A stretch of DNA of 43,554 nt from Chara braunii (GCA_003427395.1 BFEA01000316.1:94051-137604), one strand, 5' to 3'. Counted from the stretch's first letter, positions 20,906-31,375 are shown. Notes: generated by a model from the sequence alone, not told the origin. A program made the numbers and translations.

Positions 20906-22182
20906 CCAAAATCGGACACATAACTCTGGGTCTCATGAGGATCGTGCCACCTGTCCTCCACCATCTTCAGGAAGTCCTTCAATTTCTGGGTGACCGCCCA
21001 AGCGCGGAAGTCATGACCATATCCCTGAAGCTGCACCAAACTGCTCAACCATCTTGCTGCGCTACCCTCTAGCCTCTAGGTAGGAAGCAGCCACAAGCAC
21101 TTCTTCGTGCGGCAAGGTAAGTTTACACCTGACGTACACCGGCACTGCCCTCAACCACGTGTCGAGGTCTTCGCCCCTTTTATCCCCTGTGAAAGGTTTG
21201 GGAGCGGCGATGGTCGTCTTTGGAACCCACTGTGTTTGTCCCGGTCCCTGCATCACTATGGGTTGTGGATCCTATGACACAGGTTGTTATGCCAGTTGCT
21301 AGGGCTGTGTGCCCTGCGGCTGCACAGGCTGCAAGACAGCAGGCTGCGTGGTAACTACAACCTGCAACGGAGTTTGGGTGAACACTGTCTGAACAGGAAC
21401 CTGTAAACTAGTCCCTGCTGATACCCCTCCTGACAGCGGCATGCCTAGGGAAACGATCGCAACCGATGACGGGGCTACATATGGGGATACCCCTGTCACC
21501 GGTAGGACAGAAAAAGGAGGATATGCCACGGGTCAGGCACCAAGCCCGGATGGTGATGGTGCCGCTTGAGCACGCCCTGCCAGAATGGCTAGGTTCTGTT
21601 GGATATCCTGAAGGATGGTAGTCTGATGCTCCTGCATCTCTATTACTCCTAGCAGGGCCCTCCTAACTACCCTCACATCATCATCCATGTGTGTCAGGTC
21701 CATCGGCTCTAACTCCTCTATGTCTGCCCCTCTCCGCTGCATCCTGGTTCTTCTTCTCATCATTTTCTCCTTCTCCGCTTTTATATGTCCTAATGCCTGT
21801 TGTAGTTGTGCCTCCTGCAGGGCTACCTGCTGGATGGCGACATCCTCTGGGGTCAACACTGCTGCCTGGCTTGCCATCACGCCAGTGGACTGACTCACGG
21901 TCTGCGCGACCGTTGACTCGACGGTACCTGAACTGCTGGTCCGGGATGTCTGCAGCGCAGAGGTCACCATAGCGGAAGTGGCCGTGGTTGCTGTAGCAGC
22001 GGCCTGGCTAGTGAAAGCCCTGTTGGTCTCAACTGCTCTAGCTCTCCTTTGCTGCTGCTGCCTCTCCCTAAGCTGGGGAACAGAATCCTATCACCCTCCG
22101 GTCCTAGGGACACGTGGGCCGTCGGGCGTCTAGCTGATCGCAAGATCCGGTCGTCCGGTGGTGTGTCCTCCCTGTCGCTCAT
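20906..22182 (-). pseudogene. Element B gag (broken)
   Basis: Starts MSDREDTPPDDRILRSAR at 22,182. After a frameshift near 22,080 it runs through a Gln/Ala-rich and coiled-coil region (LQEAQLQQALGHIKAEKEKM; MRRRTRMQRRGADIEELEPM), a Pro/Val/Thr-rich linker, and a capsid-like KPFTGDKRGEDLDTWLRAV, LPHEEVLVAASYLEARG, then (frameshift near 21,060) WLSSLVQLQGYGHDFRAWAV. This order is usual for plant gypsy Gag. Stops at about 21,530, 21,299 and 21,260. Confidence 0.72.
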
Positions 22183-23443
22183 ATGCTACAACACTGTGCA
22201 CTGTCTACACTAGGTCATTCAAGATGCCTACCGCAACAGAGTGCACATACCAATTTAATTAATTGGTGGCTATTTCGGAGCAGATACATTCGGTTTCTAA
22301 CAGGTAAGTCTAGGTTCTACAAACGAAACTATTTTTAGTCTGACTAGTCCGCAAACAGAAGCACTAGGAACAATAAACAGTTCTAACTAATGCTGTCTGT
22401 CAGATGTCAATGGTTGTACACCTAACTAATCAAAACTGTTACATAAAAATAGTCTAAGAGTCATTTGTGTGGATAGGACAACATGGAATTTTCTCGAACT
22501 TATCACCTGGAATCAACCCCTTCCTTAGTTCCCCTTAGTATCACTTGACGCCAGCGTCCCTGAGCAATCTGGAGAGTGTCACGTGTCTAAAGGTGTGTGT
22601 CCGTCCCACCCCTGTGCCCCGAGTATCTGCTGAGCTGGCCAGCCCTACACTGGATTATCCTCGCGTGCAACGAGTCTTACAACCATTGGTTGATCCAAAG
22701 GCAATTTAACGTCCGCCCCCAAGTGACTCCAGGAATTCTTTTACGTCACAGTCGGACGACGATCACAGCCAATGGTTCCCCTTCCAGTGCTTATTTAAGG
22801 ACGCCCGGCCTCGTCTCCCTCAAGGGCTGGCCTGCCCAACAGTACCCATCTAACAGCGCAATAGCCGAACAAAGGACAAGCAGCAAGGCATGCGTGCTCT
22901 ACTCCCTGTGGGTTGGCATGGTGATCATGACCCAGTGCTTCGTCCAGGGGCCTTCAGAAAGCTCCCCCCATCTTCTCCCAGATGCTCCACGTGAACATTG
23001 CCGACTCTCAAGGTTGAGCACACTCGACACCTCACAATGAGAGGACTCTCAAGAAGGAACATTCAACCTCACAGTAAGAAGTGTCGGAGAGGGTAGATAA
23101 GGTTAAGAGCAACGTACCTCAAATAGCTGCCCCAACCACAAAGATAATCTCACCAGATGACCAAATGGCGATTGCGATGACCAGTCTCTGCATCGGCACA
23201 ACCAGCATTATCTCACCATTCCACCACAACATCAATCGCACATTAGATAGTTATCATCACACTGTCCAGACCACATTAACACCACGTAGCCTTCCTGGCG
23301 ATCCCCTCACCTCCTGGGTCGCCACTCACTCGCCTCCGCCCTCCTCACTACACACCACTTATGGCCAGACTGGCCAAGCAGACCGCATGTATGTACCGTA
23401 CCAGGCAGAAGACAAGCGTCAGATGAGCGCAAACGTACCACAA
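22183..23443 (-). other. 5' leader of element B
   Basis: Lies between PBS and gag start on the element's strand. No gene supported; frames seen on the plus strand here are antisense to the element and match nothing known. Confidence 0.55.
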
Positions 23444-23454
23444 CTCCGATACCA
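23444..23454 (-). promoter_or_regulatory. Primer-binding site of element B (initiator tRNA-Met type)
   Basis: Minus strand reads TGGTATCGGAG, starting 3 nt from the LTR end. The plant initiator tRNA-Met PBS is TGGTATCAGAG; one base differs. Confidence 0.8.
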
Positions 23455-23457
23455 AAT

Positions 23458-24331
23458 TGCAAGGAAGATGAGCAATAGCGAACTTCAGCAATCAAACAAC
23501 ATCATGCATATGAGTCCAGATAGTCGTGACCTCGAACCAACAGCAGAATTGCATCACGAGATTCCCCAAATAAGAACACACCAAGAGTTCATAATTGACA
23601 ATGTTGAAATAGTCTCATCATCATCAACGAAGAACCAGAGTTGATATCCTATCAGGCGCTCGGCGCCCAAACTACATGTGGCAGATGCTATCTAGCCTAC
23701 ACTACAATGCCGAAAGATGACGTCAATGTTCCCGAAGGACGAGCATATGGCGACCAATGTCGCACGCTTCCAGCACCAAGTATGTCTCTCGCCACACTCA
23801 CAACCTCGTTCCCCAACACACAGATGCCACTAGCACCCAAGGACCACCCTGCGCTTCACCCAGCTTACAGCAGCGCAGCTCGGCTATGGCTGCATGCTCC
23901 TTCCCTGCTCGCCCGTAAGAGCGTAGGCGCCAGCCAGCAAATAGCGCAGCAGCGCTTGCGCAGCATGCAGCCAGCACCCGAATGCCGAATGAGGAGGCAG
24001 GCCCTTTGCTATATCGAAGTGGCCTGCCTGCATCCAATCCCAGGAAGCTTTCAGTAGGCCCCAGTAGCCTGAGGCCCAGCACGACGAGAACAAGCCCTGG
24101 GCCTGAGGTGGTTGTATGTGCCCAACTGCCTTTGGCCTGTGTTTGGCCCAGTACTCGTATCCAGCCCAGGGCCTGCTTCTCATACATTCACACAGGTGGC
24201 CCAGGGCCTGGGTTCACTCAACCAACTGCCGTGCGCAACTGCCTGAATTTCCCTGAGTTGCGTGGTGGCCAGAAAAGGGCCCTGAGGGCCTCGTCGAGCC
24301 TGCCTTCACTTAGGGCGACCGGCGGGCTGCA
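23458..24331 (-). repeat. 5' LTR of element B (right copy, 874 bp)
   Basis: Partner of 18,637-19,500. Followed outward by AAAAGGGGCC of element A's leader. Confidence 0.88.
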
Positions 24332-25386
24332 AAAAGGGGCCTTATGGGGCTCATAAAGACAGTGGCCTCGCAACAGGTACCGTACCAGGCCCGTGTGATC
24401 AGACACAGCACACAAGTAAGTACGTAAACACCACACACAGCAACAACAGGTAAGTATGCCTAAGTACGTAAACACCACACACAGCAACAACAGGTAAGTA
24501 TGCCAACAACAATCACAAACAGTTTGTCAGCAACCTTCATCAATCTGTTGTGTCTTCTTGATGTCTGTGCGATCACGCACTTCCCCTGACAGCTGGCACT
24601 ACAGCTGTGTAATCTGTCCAGTCAGCTGTACCGCCGTCGTCTTTAGAGTGCACCTCTTACTCGGCAGTGTCCTGCCTGCCACGTGTCACCCCTGGAGTGC
24701 CAACATAGCAATGTTGCCACGTCAACACTCTGTCCAGTCTATCAATAATGGGATGCCACGTCAGCAAATGTGTAGTCCGATCCTTGCCACGTGCCTCTTC
24801 CAAACGTCAAGTGAGATATCGTCGCCGTTCCAGCCAGTCAGATTATGCCTCGTCAGCCAAGGAGTTCAATGCCACGTCAGCAGGCAGACACTGAGACACC
24901 ACCTCATAAGACAGGTGTGATGACCTGCTCCTGCCACGTCAGCAATCAATCTTCCTTCCTCCAGGCCACGTCAGCATCTGCAATAGACCCTGTCGTGTGT
25001 CAGCAGCACAAGAAGTGCCACGTCAGCATCAATAACAGGGTCTTCAGACGTGGCACAACACATGCCACCTCAGCAAGGGATCGCGATGCCACATCACAAT
25101 TGCGATCCAGGCTGCTGTGCAGTATCTCCAGTCGCAGTCCCTACTGCCACGTCAGCAGCCTGGTAGGGATCTCTTCCTGCCAATGAAGCCTGTACCTCAT
25201 CAACAGTCCTGGCAATGTTTTCTCGCCAGTGATTTGTCAGCAGACCCCGGAAGTGTATCCTCTCCAATAGTTATGTGCCACGTCATCACCCTAGCGTATC
25301 CCTTGCCACGTCATAACCTACTCAACCTCACTTACCTGCGCGCCACCTGGCGCATACCACATGCTAATGTCGTCGTCAGGAGATTA
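24332..25386 (-). promoter_or_regulatory. 5' leader of element A with an array of GCCACGTCAGCA-type motifs
   Basis: Between A's PBS and the element B insertion. TGCCACGTCAGC or close variants occur at about 24,714, 24,754, 24,846, 24,870, 24,932, 24,964, 25,016, 25,063, 25,087, 25,144, 25,265 and 25,302. The core CCACGTCA is a G/C-box hybrid of the kind bound by plant bZIP factors and, as TGACGTGG, by unfolded-protein-response bZIPs. Binding is inference. Confidence 0.7.
24417..24504. repeat. Perfect 44-bp tandem duplication
   Basis: TAAGTACGTAAACACCACAC... occupies 24,417-24,460 and is repeated exactly at 24,461-24,504. Each copy contains CAGGTAAGTA, a strong 5' splice-site consensus on the plus strand, antisense to the element. 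Confidence 0.9.
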
Positions 25387-25398
25387 GCTCCGATACCA
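25387..25398 (-). promoter_or_regulatory. Primer-binding site of element A (initiator tRNA-Met type)
   Basis: Minus strand reads TGGTATCGGAGC, 3 nt from the LTR end. It differs by one base from the plant initiator tRNA-Met PBS, at the same base as in element B. Confidence 0.82.
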
Positions 25399-25401
25399 AA
25401 T

Positions 25402-26428
25402 TGTAATGAACCCAGATCGTGAGACAGTTGTCAACAATGCAAGTCCAGAAAAATGTCCATCGGCTGATGATTACTAATAGTCAAAAATCGTGACCAGACA
25501 GAATGAGGTGAGATATCATACACAGACGAAGAGAGAGGAGGGAGAAGAGACAAAGGAGAGGAAGTAAAATGCCCACTCCTGCTTCGGGCTCCCTCCTCTA
25601 CTGCCACCTCATCAATCAATAGTCTGAACGAGTATCAGAATATCCTCAATGTGCCACGTGGCACGTCTAATCAGTTCCACATCAGCATCTGGCGCAATGT
25701 CGACATGAAGACCACCAGGTATGTATCCTCGAACTTCCCACAGTCCTAATCTCCTCCTGAAGTAACGACGAACAGAACAGCAATGCCGATTACCTAGTCC
25801 CCTCAATAGAACATGTGGCAGCAGCCACGTCAGCCAAATGATACACGTGGCAGCAGCCACATCAGCGAAGGCACATGGCAGCTGCCACGTCAGCATGCCA
25901 AGAAGACAGGAACAAGTCGGCCACCATGCCAGACAAGCAGTGCCTCGCCAAGTCACAATGCCAGCACCGTCGAGCCAGCGTCGCAGCGTCAAGCCAGCGT
26001 CGAAGTCAATGCGTGAAGTCAGCATCAACTCAACACAGAATGAATGTCAAAGCCAGGAGGTCAACTCTTATGTAGTGTTGACGCAGGGTCTGGACCCCGG
26101 CTGCTGTATCCCTCGGCCGTCCAGATCTCAATGCGAATGAGGGCTCAGATCGGCCTGAAACCGAATTCCCTCCGGCCTGGATGCTGTCTGGGTACCTGCG
26201 CACAACAAGTGAGTGTATCCAACCCAGGGCCTGGGTGCGGTACCTTTGACTCTGCAGTTGACTTTGACTCTTGAATTTCCTGTGTGCAGCGTTCAGTCAC
26301 ACAGCCACACTCGACAGACTCAGGCCTGGGCGTGTCTTGGTCACACAGCCCAGCGCAGACCTTCTCAGGTCTGTGTGGCCTGGGGCTGAGTTCTGGGCCC
26401 CAGGCTACTTCTGAACAGGGTTATTACA
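25402..26428 (-). repeat. 5' LTR of element A (right copy, 1027 bp)
   Basis: Begins TGTAATGAACCC and ends GGGTTATTACA. Holds the 22 bp lost from the left copy. Confidence 0.9.
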
Positions 26429-27766
26429 CCTCACTTAGAGTCTGTCTCCTCTGTTTCTCACTCTCCTTCTCCTGCTTCCCGTGATCTGCATTTAATATGC
26501 ATTAATTTTGTCATGTGTCTGTCTTCTGCTCCCTCGTTTTGTCTGATTCTTTGCCTTTTTTTTTTTTTTTGAAAAAGCACCTGTCTTTACATTGCTGGGA
26601 AACGGGCCCAGCGTCCCTCACATGAATGGCTGGGAGCATTACCCAGTTTCGCTTCAAAGGAATCATGCGAGGAGGGTCTTCCCCTCCAACTGGAACAGAG
26701 GTCCAGCGTCCTTTATGAATCTTCAGATTCTTAACCGTTGTTAACAGGTTCTCTATTTGTCTGAGTAGACTTTCTTTTTTTTTTTTTTTTTTTTTTTTTT
26801 TGAGTAGACTTGAATTCAAGGTAAGGTTATGAATGTCTCCTGTAATAGGGAGAAAATTATGACCACTTGAAAATGAATAAACTTCAATAAAGCTAACCAC
26901 TTATTAATATAAAGTGTAGGGATGGTTAGAGAGCTGAGGAAGTAAATCTATCTTGATAGCAGATATCGAAGCATGGTGAGCAAATGTATGAGGAGCAATG
27001 AAAAGGGAAATTAACTTCCGAAAAAAGGGGGGAAAGGTGAAGAGCGGGCGGGGGGGGAGGGGGGAAGGGGGAGTACATAACCTAGGGATACACTAAGGGG
27101 ATTACACTAAAGGAATCTATTTTGCTTTATATACAGTATTTACAGAGAAAAGGTAGGCCAGAATCAATCTGGTTCCAAAGCCCACGATCTCCTACATTCC
27201 AGTAGGCTAAGCCTGGAAAATAGGAGACGACCCTTCTTGTCAGGAACAGCCCAGCAGTGTCTGCTTGACCATTTCTTTACAAAACTTTTTTCTTTCTTTG
27301 CCTTTCGGCCTTGGCATCTTCTCTCATATGCGTCTCCCTAGGAATTTGACTTGGGAAAAAAAAGAAAAAAAAGGAATCGGAATTTGACGTGAAAAAAAAA
27401 AAAAAACAGACAAAAAAGGAATCGGAATTTGACTTCACTTCGATCTACGATCGTTGTGTGCTTCGATCTATGAGTGTGTGTGTGTTCATCTACGTACCTT
27501 TCTTCCCCCCATCCCGCTTCCCCCTCCCCTCCCCCCCCCACCCCGGCGGGCCCGGCGGGGGGAAAGAAAAAAAAAAAGATTTTTTTTTTTAATTTACAAT
27601 GGCCCCCATGCCCAAGGCAAATGCAGCATAAAGTTTAATCAATCAGGGATAGCCAGGTGCCAGAAGTCCTATTAAGAAATGCAGGGCCCCATCTCCGGTA
27701 GAATTTACACCCATTATTCTGGCGTACCACGGAGGACAGGTTCATTATGTTCACTGCACTTTTTGC
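26429..27766. other. Gene-free stretch with retroposon remnants and low-complexity DNA
   Basis: A T-run at 26,557-26,570 is followed by GCTGGGAAACGGGCCCAGCG (26,594), a relative of the motif at 4630. Poly-G/A tracts lie at 27,040-27,070. T- and A-runs with CCATGCCCAAGGC at about 27,583-27,620 may be another retroposon end. No gene supported. Confidence 0.5.
26762..26811 (-). mobile_element. Tail-only retroposon insertion: T-run between 11-bp duplications
   Basis: TGAGTAGACTT occurs at 26,762-26,772 and 26,801-26,811 with only TC plus a T-run between. This is the expected trace of target-primed reverse transcription that copied only a poly(A) tail, read on the minus strand. Confidence 0.65.
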
Positions 27767-27767
27767 T

Positions 27768-27918
27768 TTAAACCACCAGTACTTGGGTGACGCCTTAGCG
27801 TTAACGCTACGAGAATTTCGCTACCGGCGGGCCGTCGATAAATCGTATCGACAGCCCGCGCCGCTTCAAAAAAGGTGCGGACGGCGCGGCGCACAGTGCC
27901 CAAGTACTGGTGGTTTAA
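27768..27918. mobile_element. 151-bp palindromic TIR element (MITE-like), TTAA at both ends
   Basis: Perfect 20-bp inverted ends: TTAAACCACCAGTACTTGGG (27,768-27,787) and its complement (27,899-27,918). TTAA at each edge could be a target duplication (piggyBac type) or, as TTA/TAA, a PIF/Harbinger one. Inside are the palindrome AGCGTTAACGCT (27,797-27,808) and a GTCGAT...ATCGAC hairpin. No coding capacity. Confidence 0.75.
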
Positions 27919-28003
27919 TATGAGTACCTGTCTGCCCCATCTGGGAGATTCCCGGTGTCTCGCCTACTATGCTTTCTCTGTAACCACTCTTCTCTCCTCC
28001 TCC

Positions 28004-28149
28004 TCTCCTCTTCTTCTTCTTCTTCTTCTCCTCCTCCTCCTCTTCCTCCTCCTCCTCCTCCTCCTCCTCCTCCTCCTCCTTCTTCTTCTTCTTCTTCTTC
28101 TTCTTCTTCTTCTTCTTCTTCTTCTTCTTCTTCTTCTTCTTCTTCTTCT
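28004..28149. repeat. CTT/CTC triplet microsatellite
   Basis: About 145 bp of (TCT)n and (TCC)n, purely pyrimidine on the plus strand. Homopurine-homopyrimidine mirror repeats of this kind can form triplexes. Confidence 0.95.
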
Positions 28150-29121
28150 GCTCACACTCGTCTCACATTCCTATCGTAATGGTGATTGCTCATGCGGCAG
28201 AGTAGAATGATGTTCTGTGACATTTGGTTGAACCGGATTGGATGCGTCCAGATATTGTCTCATTATCTCATCATCACTGTCAATGTGAATGAAGATGACA
28301 GAGCTCATCAAACCTCTCCCCTACTAGTATATACCACCCGCCTCACCTCTGCCATATTGCAGTCGCTACCGAGTCTACCGTCATCCTACCCGTTGACCAT
28401 CTATCATATTGACCAAATGCAGAGAACCATCTCCAACAAATTACAGGAAGGCTTAAGTCATCAGATCCAGGGCTAACAAAAAAAAAAAAAAAAAAAAGGC
28501 TGGGCTCAGTGGCCTGCACTGAATCATAAGGAACGATGGGCCCAGTTTCGGGCACATGCTGATCCCCACAAATATATATATATATATATATATATAGATA
28601 TATATAAAATATATATATAGATTGGAGTGCAAGGAATATGAGTATGAACGATATACAGAAAATTAACTTGCGAAATCACACAGTTGTTCAGGTAGTCGTA
28701 TCCAGGTAGAGAGTACAAATGCACCGAGAAACCATCCATATAGAGCAATACCATGAAGTAATGAGCCAATGTTCAAGCCCGTAGGCAACAGTGTGATTAA
28801 TAGCGAAGAATGTCAGAAATATACGTGCAGTATGTCATAAAACACTGGTAATGCGGTCGATGAATATAATGAAGAGATGTCATTGGTAATGGACTTTTTT
28901 CAAAACTCGCTCGTTTAAGATCACTCCGATTTTATGCGGTTGATGAATATGAAGGAAGTACATGAAAAAAAAAACAATGGAGCGTATTGGTTTCAACTAC
29001 ATAAATTACTAGTTATAATAAGCACCCCACTCTTTTAAGGTAACCCATACTACGTAATACTACAACAAATTGAATGCAATAAACATGACTACAAATTTAC
29101 GTATTGAAATATTAACTCACA
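28150..29121. other. Gene-free stretch with A-run and (TA)n
   Basis: A-run at 28,478-28,498 followed by GGGCCCAGTTTC-like sequence (28,539), perhaps another retroposon end. (TA)n at 28,571-28,619. No supported gene. Confidence 0.5.
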
Positions 29122-29154
29122 TAAAGATATGGCGCGTTGTCATGTGCAGCGCAA

Positions 29155-29984
29155 ATGACAATGGAGGATAACTTGAGGTGCAAAAAAGGATGGACCGTCC
29201 ACTTGGCAACAACGAATTTGACGGAGAGAGAGATGTCGGCCCTCACGCATTTGCGAGTGAAACTTGGGGATAGCGACGTCATAACAAGTTCATTCAACGA
29301 AGACACAAAAGAAGAATTAACGATGACAGTCGGAGATTTTAGCTTGCTAATGATAGAAAAAAAGTGGTTGAACGACCAGATAGTGAATTTTTATCTTAAC
29401 CTTGTCCGACTGGACAATGAGTGTCGTGTGAAGCACCATAATTGCGATTCGAAGAACGAAAACGTCCCTAGAATAGGAAAGGGGCGCATCCCTACAATAG
29501 CAGTTTTAAGCTCGTTGTTTTTCGCAAAACTATTTGATAGCGATATGAAGTTCGATTACGATCGTGTTCGTAGATGGTTCACAGAGGTCGTGATTAGCGA
29601 TATGGATTTGATCATTGCACCTTATCACGTCGCGCAAAACCAACATTGGACACTCGTAGTGGCAGACCTCAGCCGTATGAAAATTGAGTACTACGACTCG
29701 CTGACGCCGGATGTAGAACTCGGGGCGAAGGTGACAGGGGGGTTCGCAAAATATCTGTAGATGAGGTCGGTCGAGCAAGGTCAAGAAATTGACACGAAAA
29801 ACTTCAACCACATATGGGAAGTGAAGACATTCCAAAGCAGCGCGACTTCAACGAATGTGGTGTGTTTATGCTGACATACGCATCACTATTGGCGAGAGGG
29901 TTTCTTCCACCTTTCACGTTCACATCAGATGACACAAAGAAAATGCGATGCCGGATAGCTTTCGACGTAGTTGTTGTGGAGTAG
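29155..29984 (+). pseudogene. Ulp1-type (C48) cysteine protease, broken by a stop and a frameshift
   Basis: Ulp1 proteases remove SUMO-like modifiers. The frame is open from 29,125; first ATG at 29,155. It shows WLNDQIVNFYLNLVR, LSSLFFAKLF, DLIIAPYHVAQNQHWTLVVA with catalytic His at 29,644-29,646, and IEYYDSL with catalytic Asp at 29,695-29,697. A TAG stops it at 29,758-29,760. Downstream, after a -1 shift near 29,825, DIPKQRDFNECGVFMLTYA holds the oxyanion Gln and catalytic Cys (29,856-29,858), ending with TAG at 29,982. So all catalytic residues survive in two frames. An unrecognised intron cannot be excluded. Ulp1 genes are often carried by plant Mutator-like elements; no TIRs or transposase are seen here. 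Confidence 0.8.
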
Positions 29985-30189
29985 ACGATTTTGTTTCATT
30001 TTCAATATAGATGTTCAAACACATGAAATGAATATGTACTGATCAAGAATTAGATCGGATAAAGTTGGGGAAGAGTTTGTAAGTGTAACAAGGATTAATT
30101 ATGCGGTTCTCGATGAATGTAACTGGTCATGCAATAAGGACATCTTATGAAAGGTCATCTTATCTCTTATATTCGAGGCTCCTCTAGTC

Positions 30190-30352
30190 CTTACCTCTCA
30201 CCCCTCACCCCTTACCCCTTCCCCTTTACCCCTCACCCCCCCTGCCCTTACCCCCCTTACCCCTTACCCCTTACCCCTTACCCCCTTACCCCTTACCCCT
30301 TACCCGTTACCCCAGACCCCCCCCCTTAACCCTTACCCCCTACCCCTTACCC
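30190..30352. repeat. TTACCCC minisatellite (G-rich minus strand)
   Basis: Variable units of (CCCTTAC, CCCCTTA) over about 160 bp. The minus strand reads GGGGTAA repeats, with G-quadruplex potential. It is not the plant TTTAGGG or TTAGGG telomere unit. Confidence 0.85.
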
Positions 30353-30479
30353 CCATTTCGTATCACAAATATTTCACAAATGAAGAAAAATAAGGCAAAA
30401 TATATGAGTTTCAATTTCGTTCAAAAAATAAAAAATGTCTGTTTTGACGAAATCGTAGTTTCACCAACACAATATCCAA

Positions 30480-31375
30480 AGTAGCTCCTCTCTTTTTGGA
30501 TCTCAGCGCCCAACCTACTCTACCCGACTATCCTACCTACAACTGGTTCATGCAACAGGCTCACTTTGACTCTCGAAGACCAATGTACATGACTGTCAAC
30601 ACCATTGTCGACCTCTCTTCATGCACCCGGTACGTATCTTGTCACCCTTAATCAGACCTTGATAAGCCCACACTTCCCTCCTTCCCTGAAGACCATCAGA
30701 TCACCCGCATTACCCCCTAGCGCCCAGCAGCCTGGTTATGGCTGTCTGCGCCCCGCTGCCTTGCAGCGCCCCACTTCACCTCTACGCGCCCCATCAGTGC
30801 CCTTGGCCGCAGCGCAGCAGCACCTCTGCATTGCCTACCGCAGGCCAGAATGGCTGACCTCAGCTGCCTCAATTCGTTTATGGAAGTGGCAGCCTCCTGG
30901 ATACTTCACGTGACCTGGCTAGAAGCTTCCAGTAGCTTCCGGTTGGGCCTCAGTTCCTGCGCCCAGGCCCGAGACTACAGTTGAGGGCCTGGGCCCCTTT
31001 TACAGTTGGGCACGGCCTCTCTTCGGACTTGGGCTGTTTGCTGCATCTGTGCAGGGCTCCTAGGTAGGCGCGTCGGCAGTACTGCTTTTGTGTAGGCCGA
31101 TGGCCTGCTTCTCAATGTATCGGCTCTGCTTTGTGTGTATGTGCCCAGACGCAATTGTCAAGGCCTGGGCCAACTGTACGACCCAGCTTAGTGAGGCTCC
31201 CGCGTCCATTCAACCAACTGGCGTGCTGCAAGAGTCTTAATACCCAGATATGAAAGTGTCGAATTTTGGCCTTTGACAAATATTCAGGCCCGCCTTCACT
31301 TAGGACGGGCACTTGCCTTGCTGAGGGCCTTTGCCCAGAAGATGTGATGTCTAATAGGGTCAGGGAGGGCTTGTT
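30480..31375 (-). repeat. Possible 3' LTR of element C
   Basis: Lies directly after the integrase tail of element C, where an LTR is expected. Shares phrases with LTR B (GCCTTCACTTAGG, GGCCTGCTTCTCA, CAGCGCCCA-type). No second copy exists in the window, so borders are uncertain. Confidence 0.4.

Larger units (their letters stand above)
18637..24331 (-). mobile_element. Ty3/gypsy-derived element B, nested in the leader of A, lacking PR-RT-RH
   Basis: Direct repeats at 18,637-19,500 and 23,458-24,331 (TGCAAGG...CTGCA ends, about 95% alike by eye) bound it. A PBS lies left of the right copy and a purine tract right of the left copy, so it reads right to left. Between are gag and the end of integrase only. 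No clear target duplication was found (TACAG on the left, AAAAG on the right). Lying within A's leader, it inserted after A. Confidence 0.8.
10453..26428 (-). mobile_element. Ty3/gypsy LTR retrotransposon A (complete outline, nested insertions, decayed)
   Basis: Two ~1-kb direct repeats bound the element and have TG...CA-type ends (TGTAAT...ATTACA; the left copy starts TA). CCTC flanks both outer ends (10,449-10,452 and 26,429-26,432), consistent with a 4-bp target duplication. A PBS abuts the right LTR, and gag, PR, RT, RNase H and integrase follow leftward, so it reads right to left. The order PR-RT-RH-IN with a chromodomain-like tail marks Ty3/gypsy (chromovirus-like). No env is seen. Length is inflated by element B and the gag insertion. 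Confidence 0.88.

Noticed and set aside
23081-23644. 187-codon plus-strand frame
   Set aside because: It is antisense to element B, crosses its PBS and enters the LTR; no motif.
24676-25330. CRISPR array from repeated GCCACGTCAGCA
   Set aside because: Repeats are 12-13 bp, imperfect, irregularly spaced and inside a eukaryotic LTR element leader.
10453-26428. Endogenous retrovirus with env
   Set aside because: No env-like frame between integrase and the 3' LTR; the integrase tail ends 43 bp from the LTR.
27875-28210. Leu/Ser/Pro/Arg homopolymer frames
   Set aside because: They are translations of the CTT/CTC microsatellite.
30190-30352. Telomere or interstitial telomere repeat
   Set aside because: CCCCTTA is not the complement of TTTAGGG, TTAGGG or TTTTAGGG; units are irregular.
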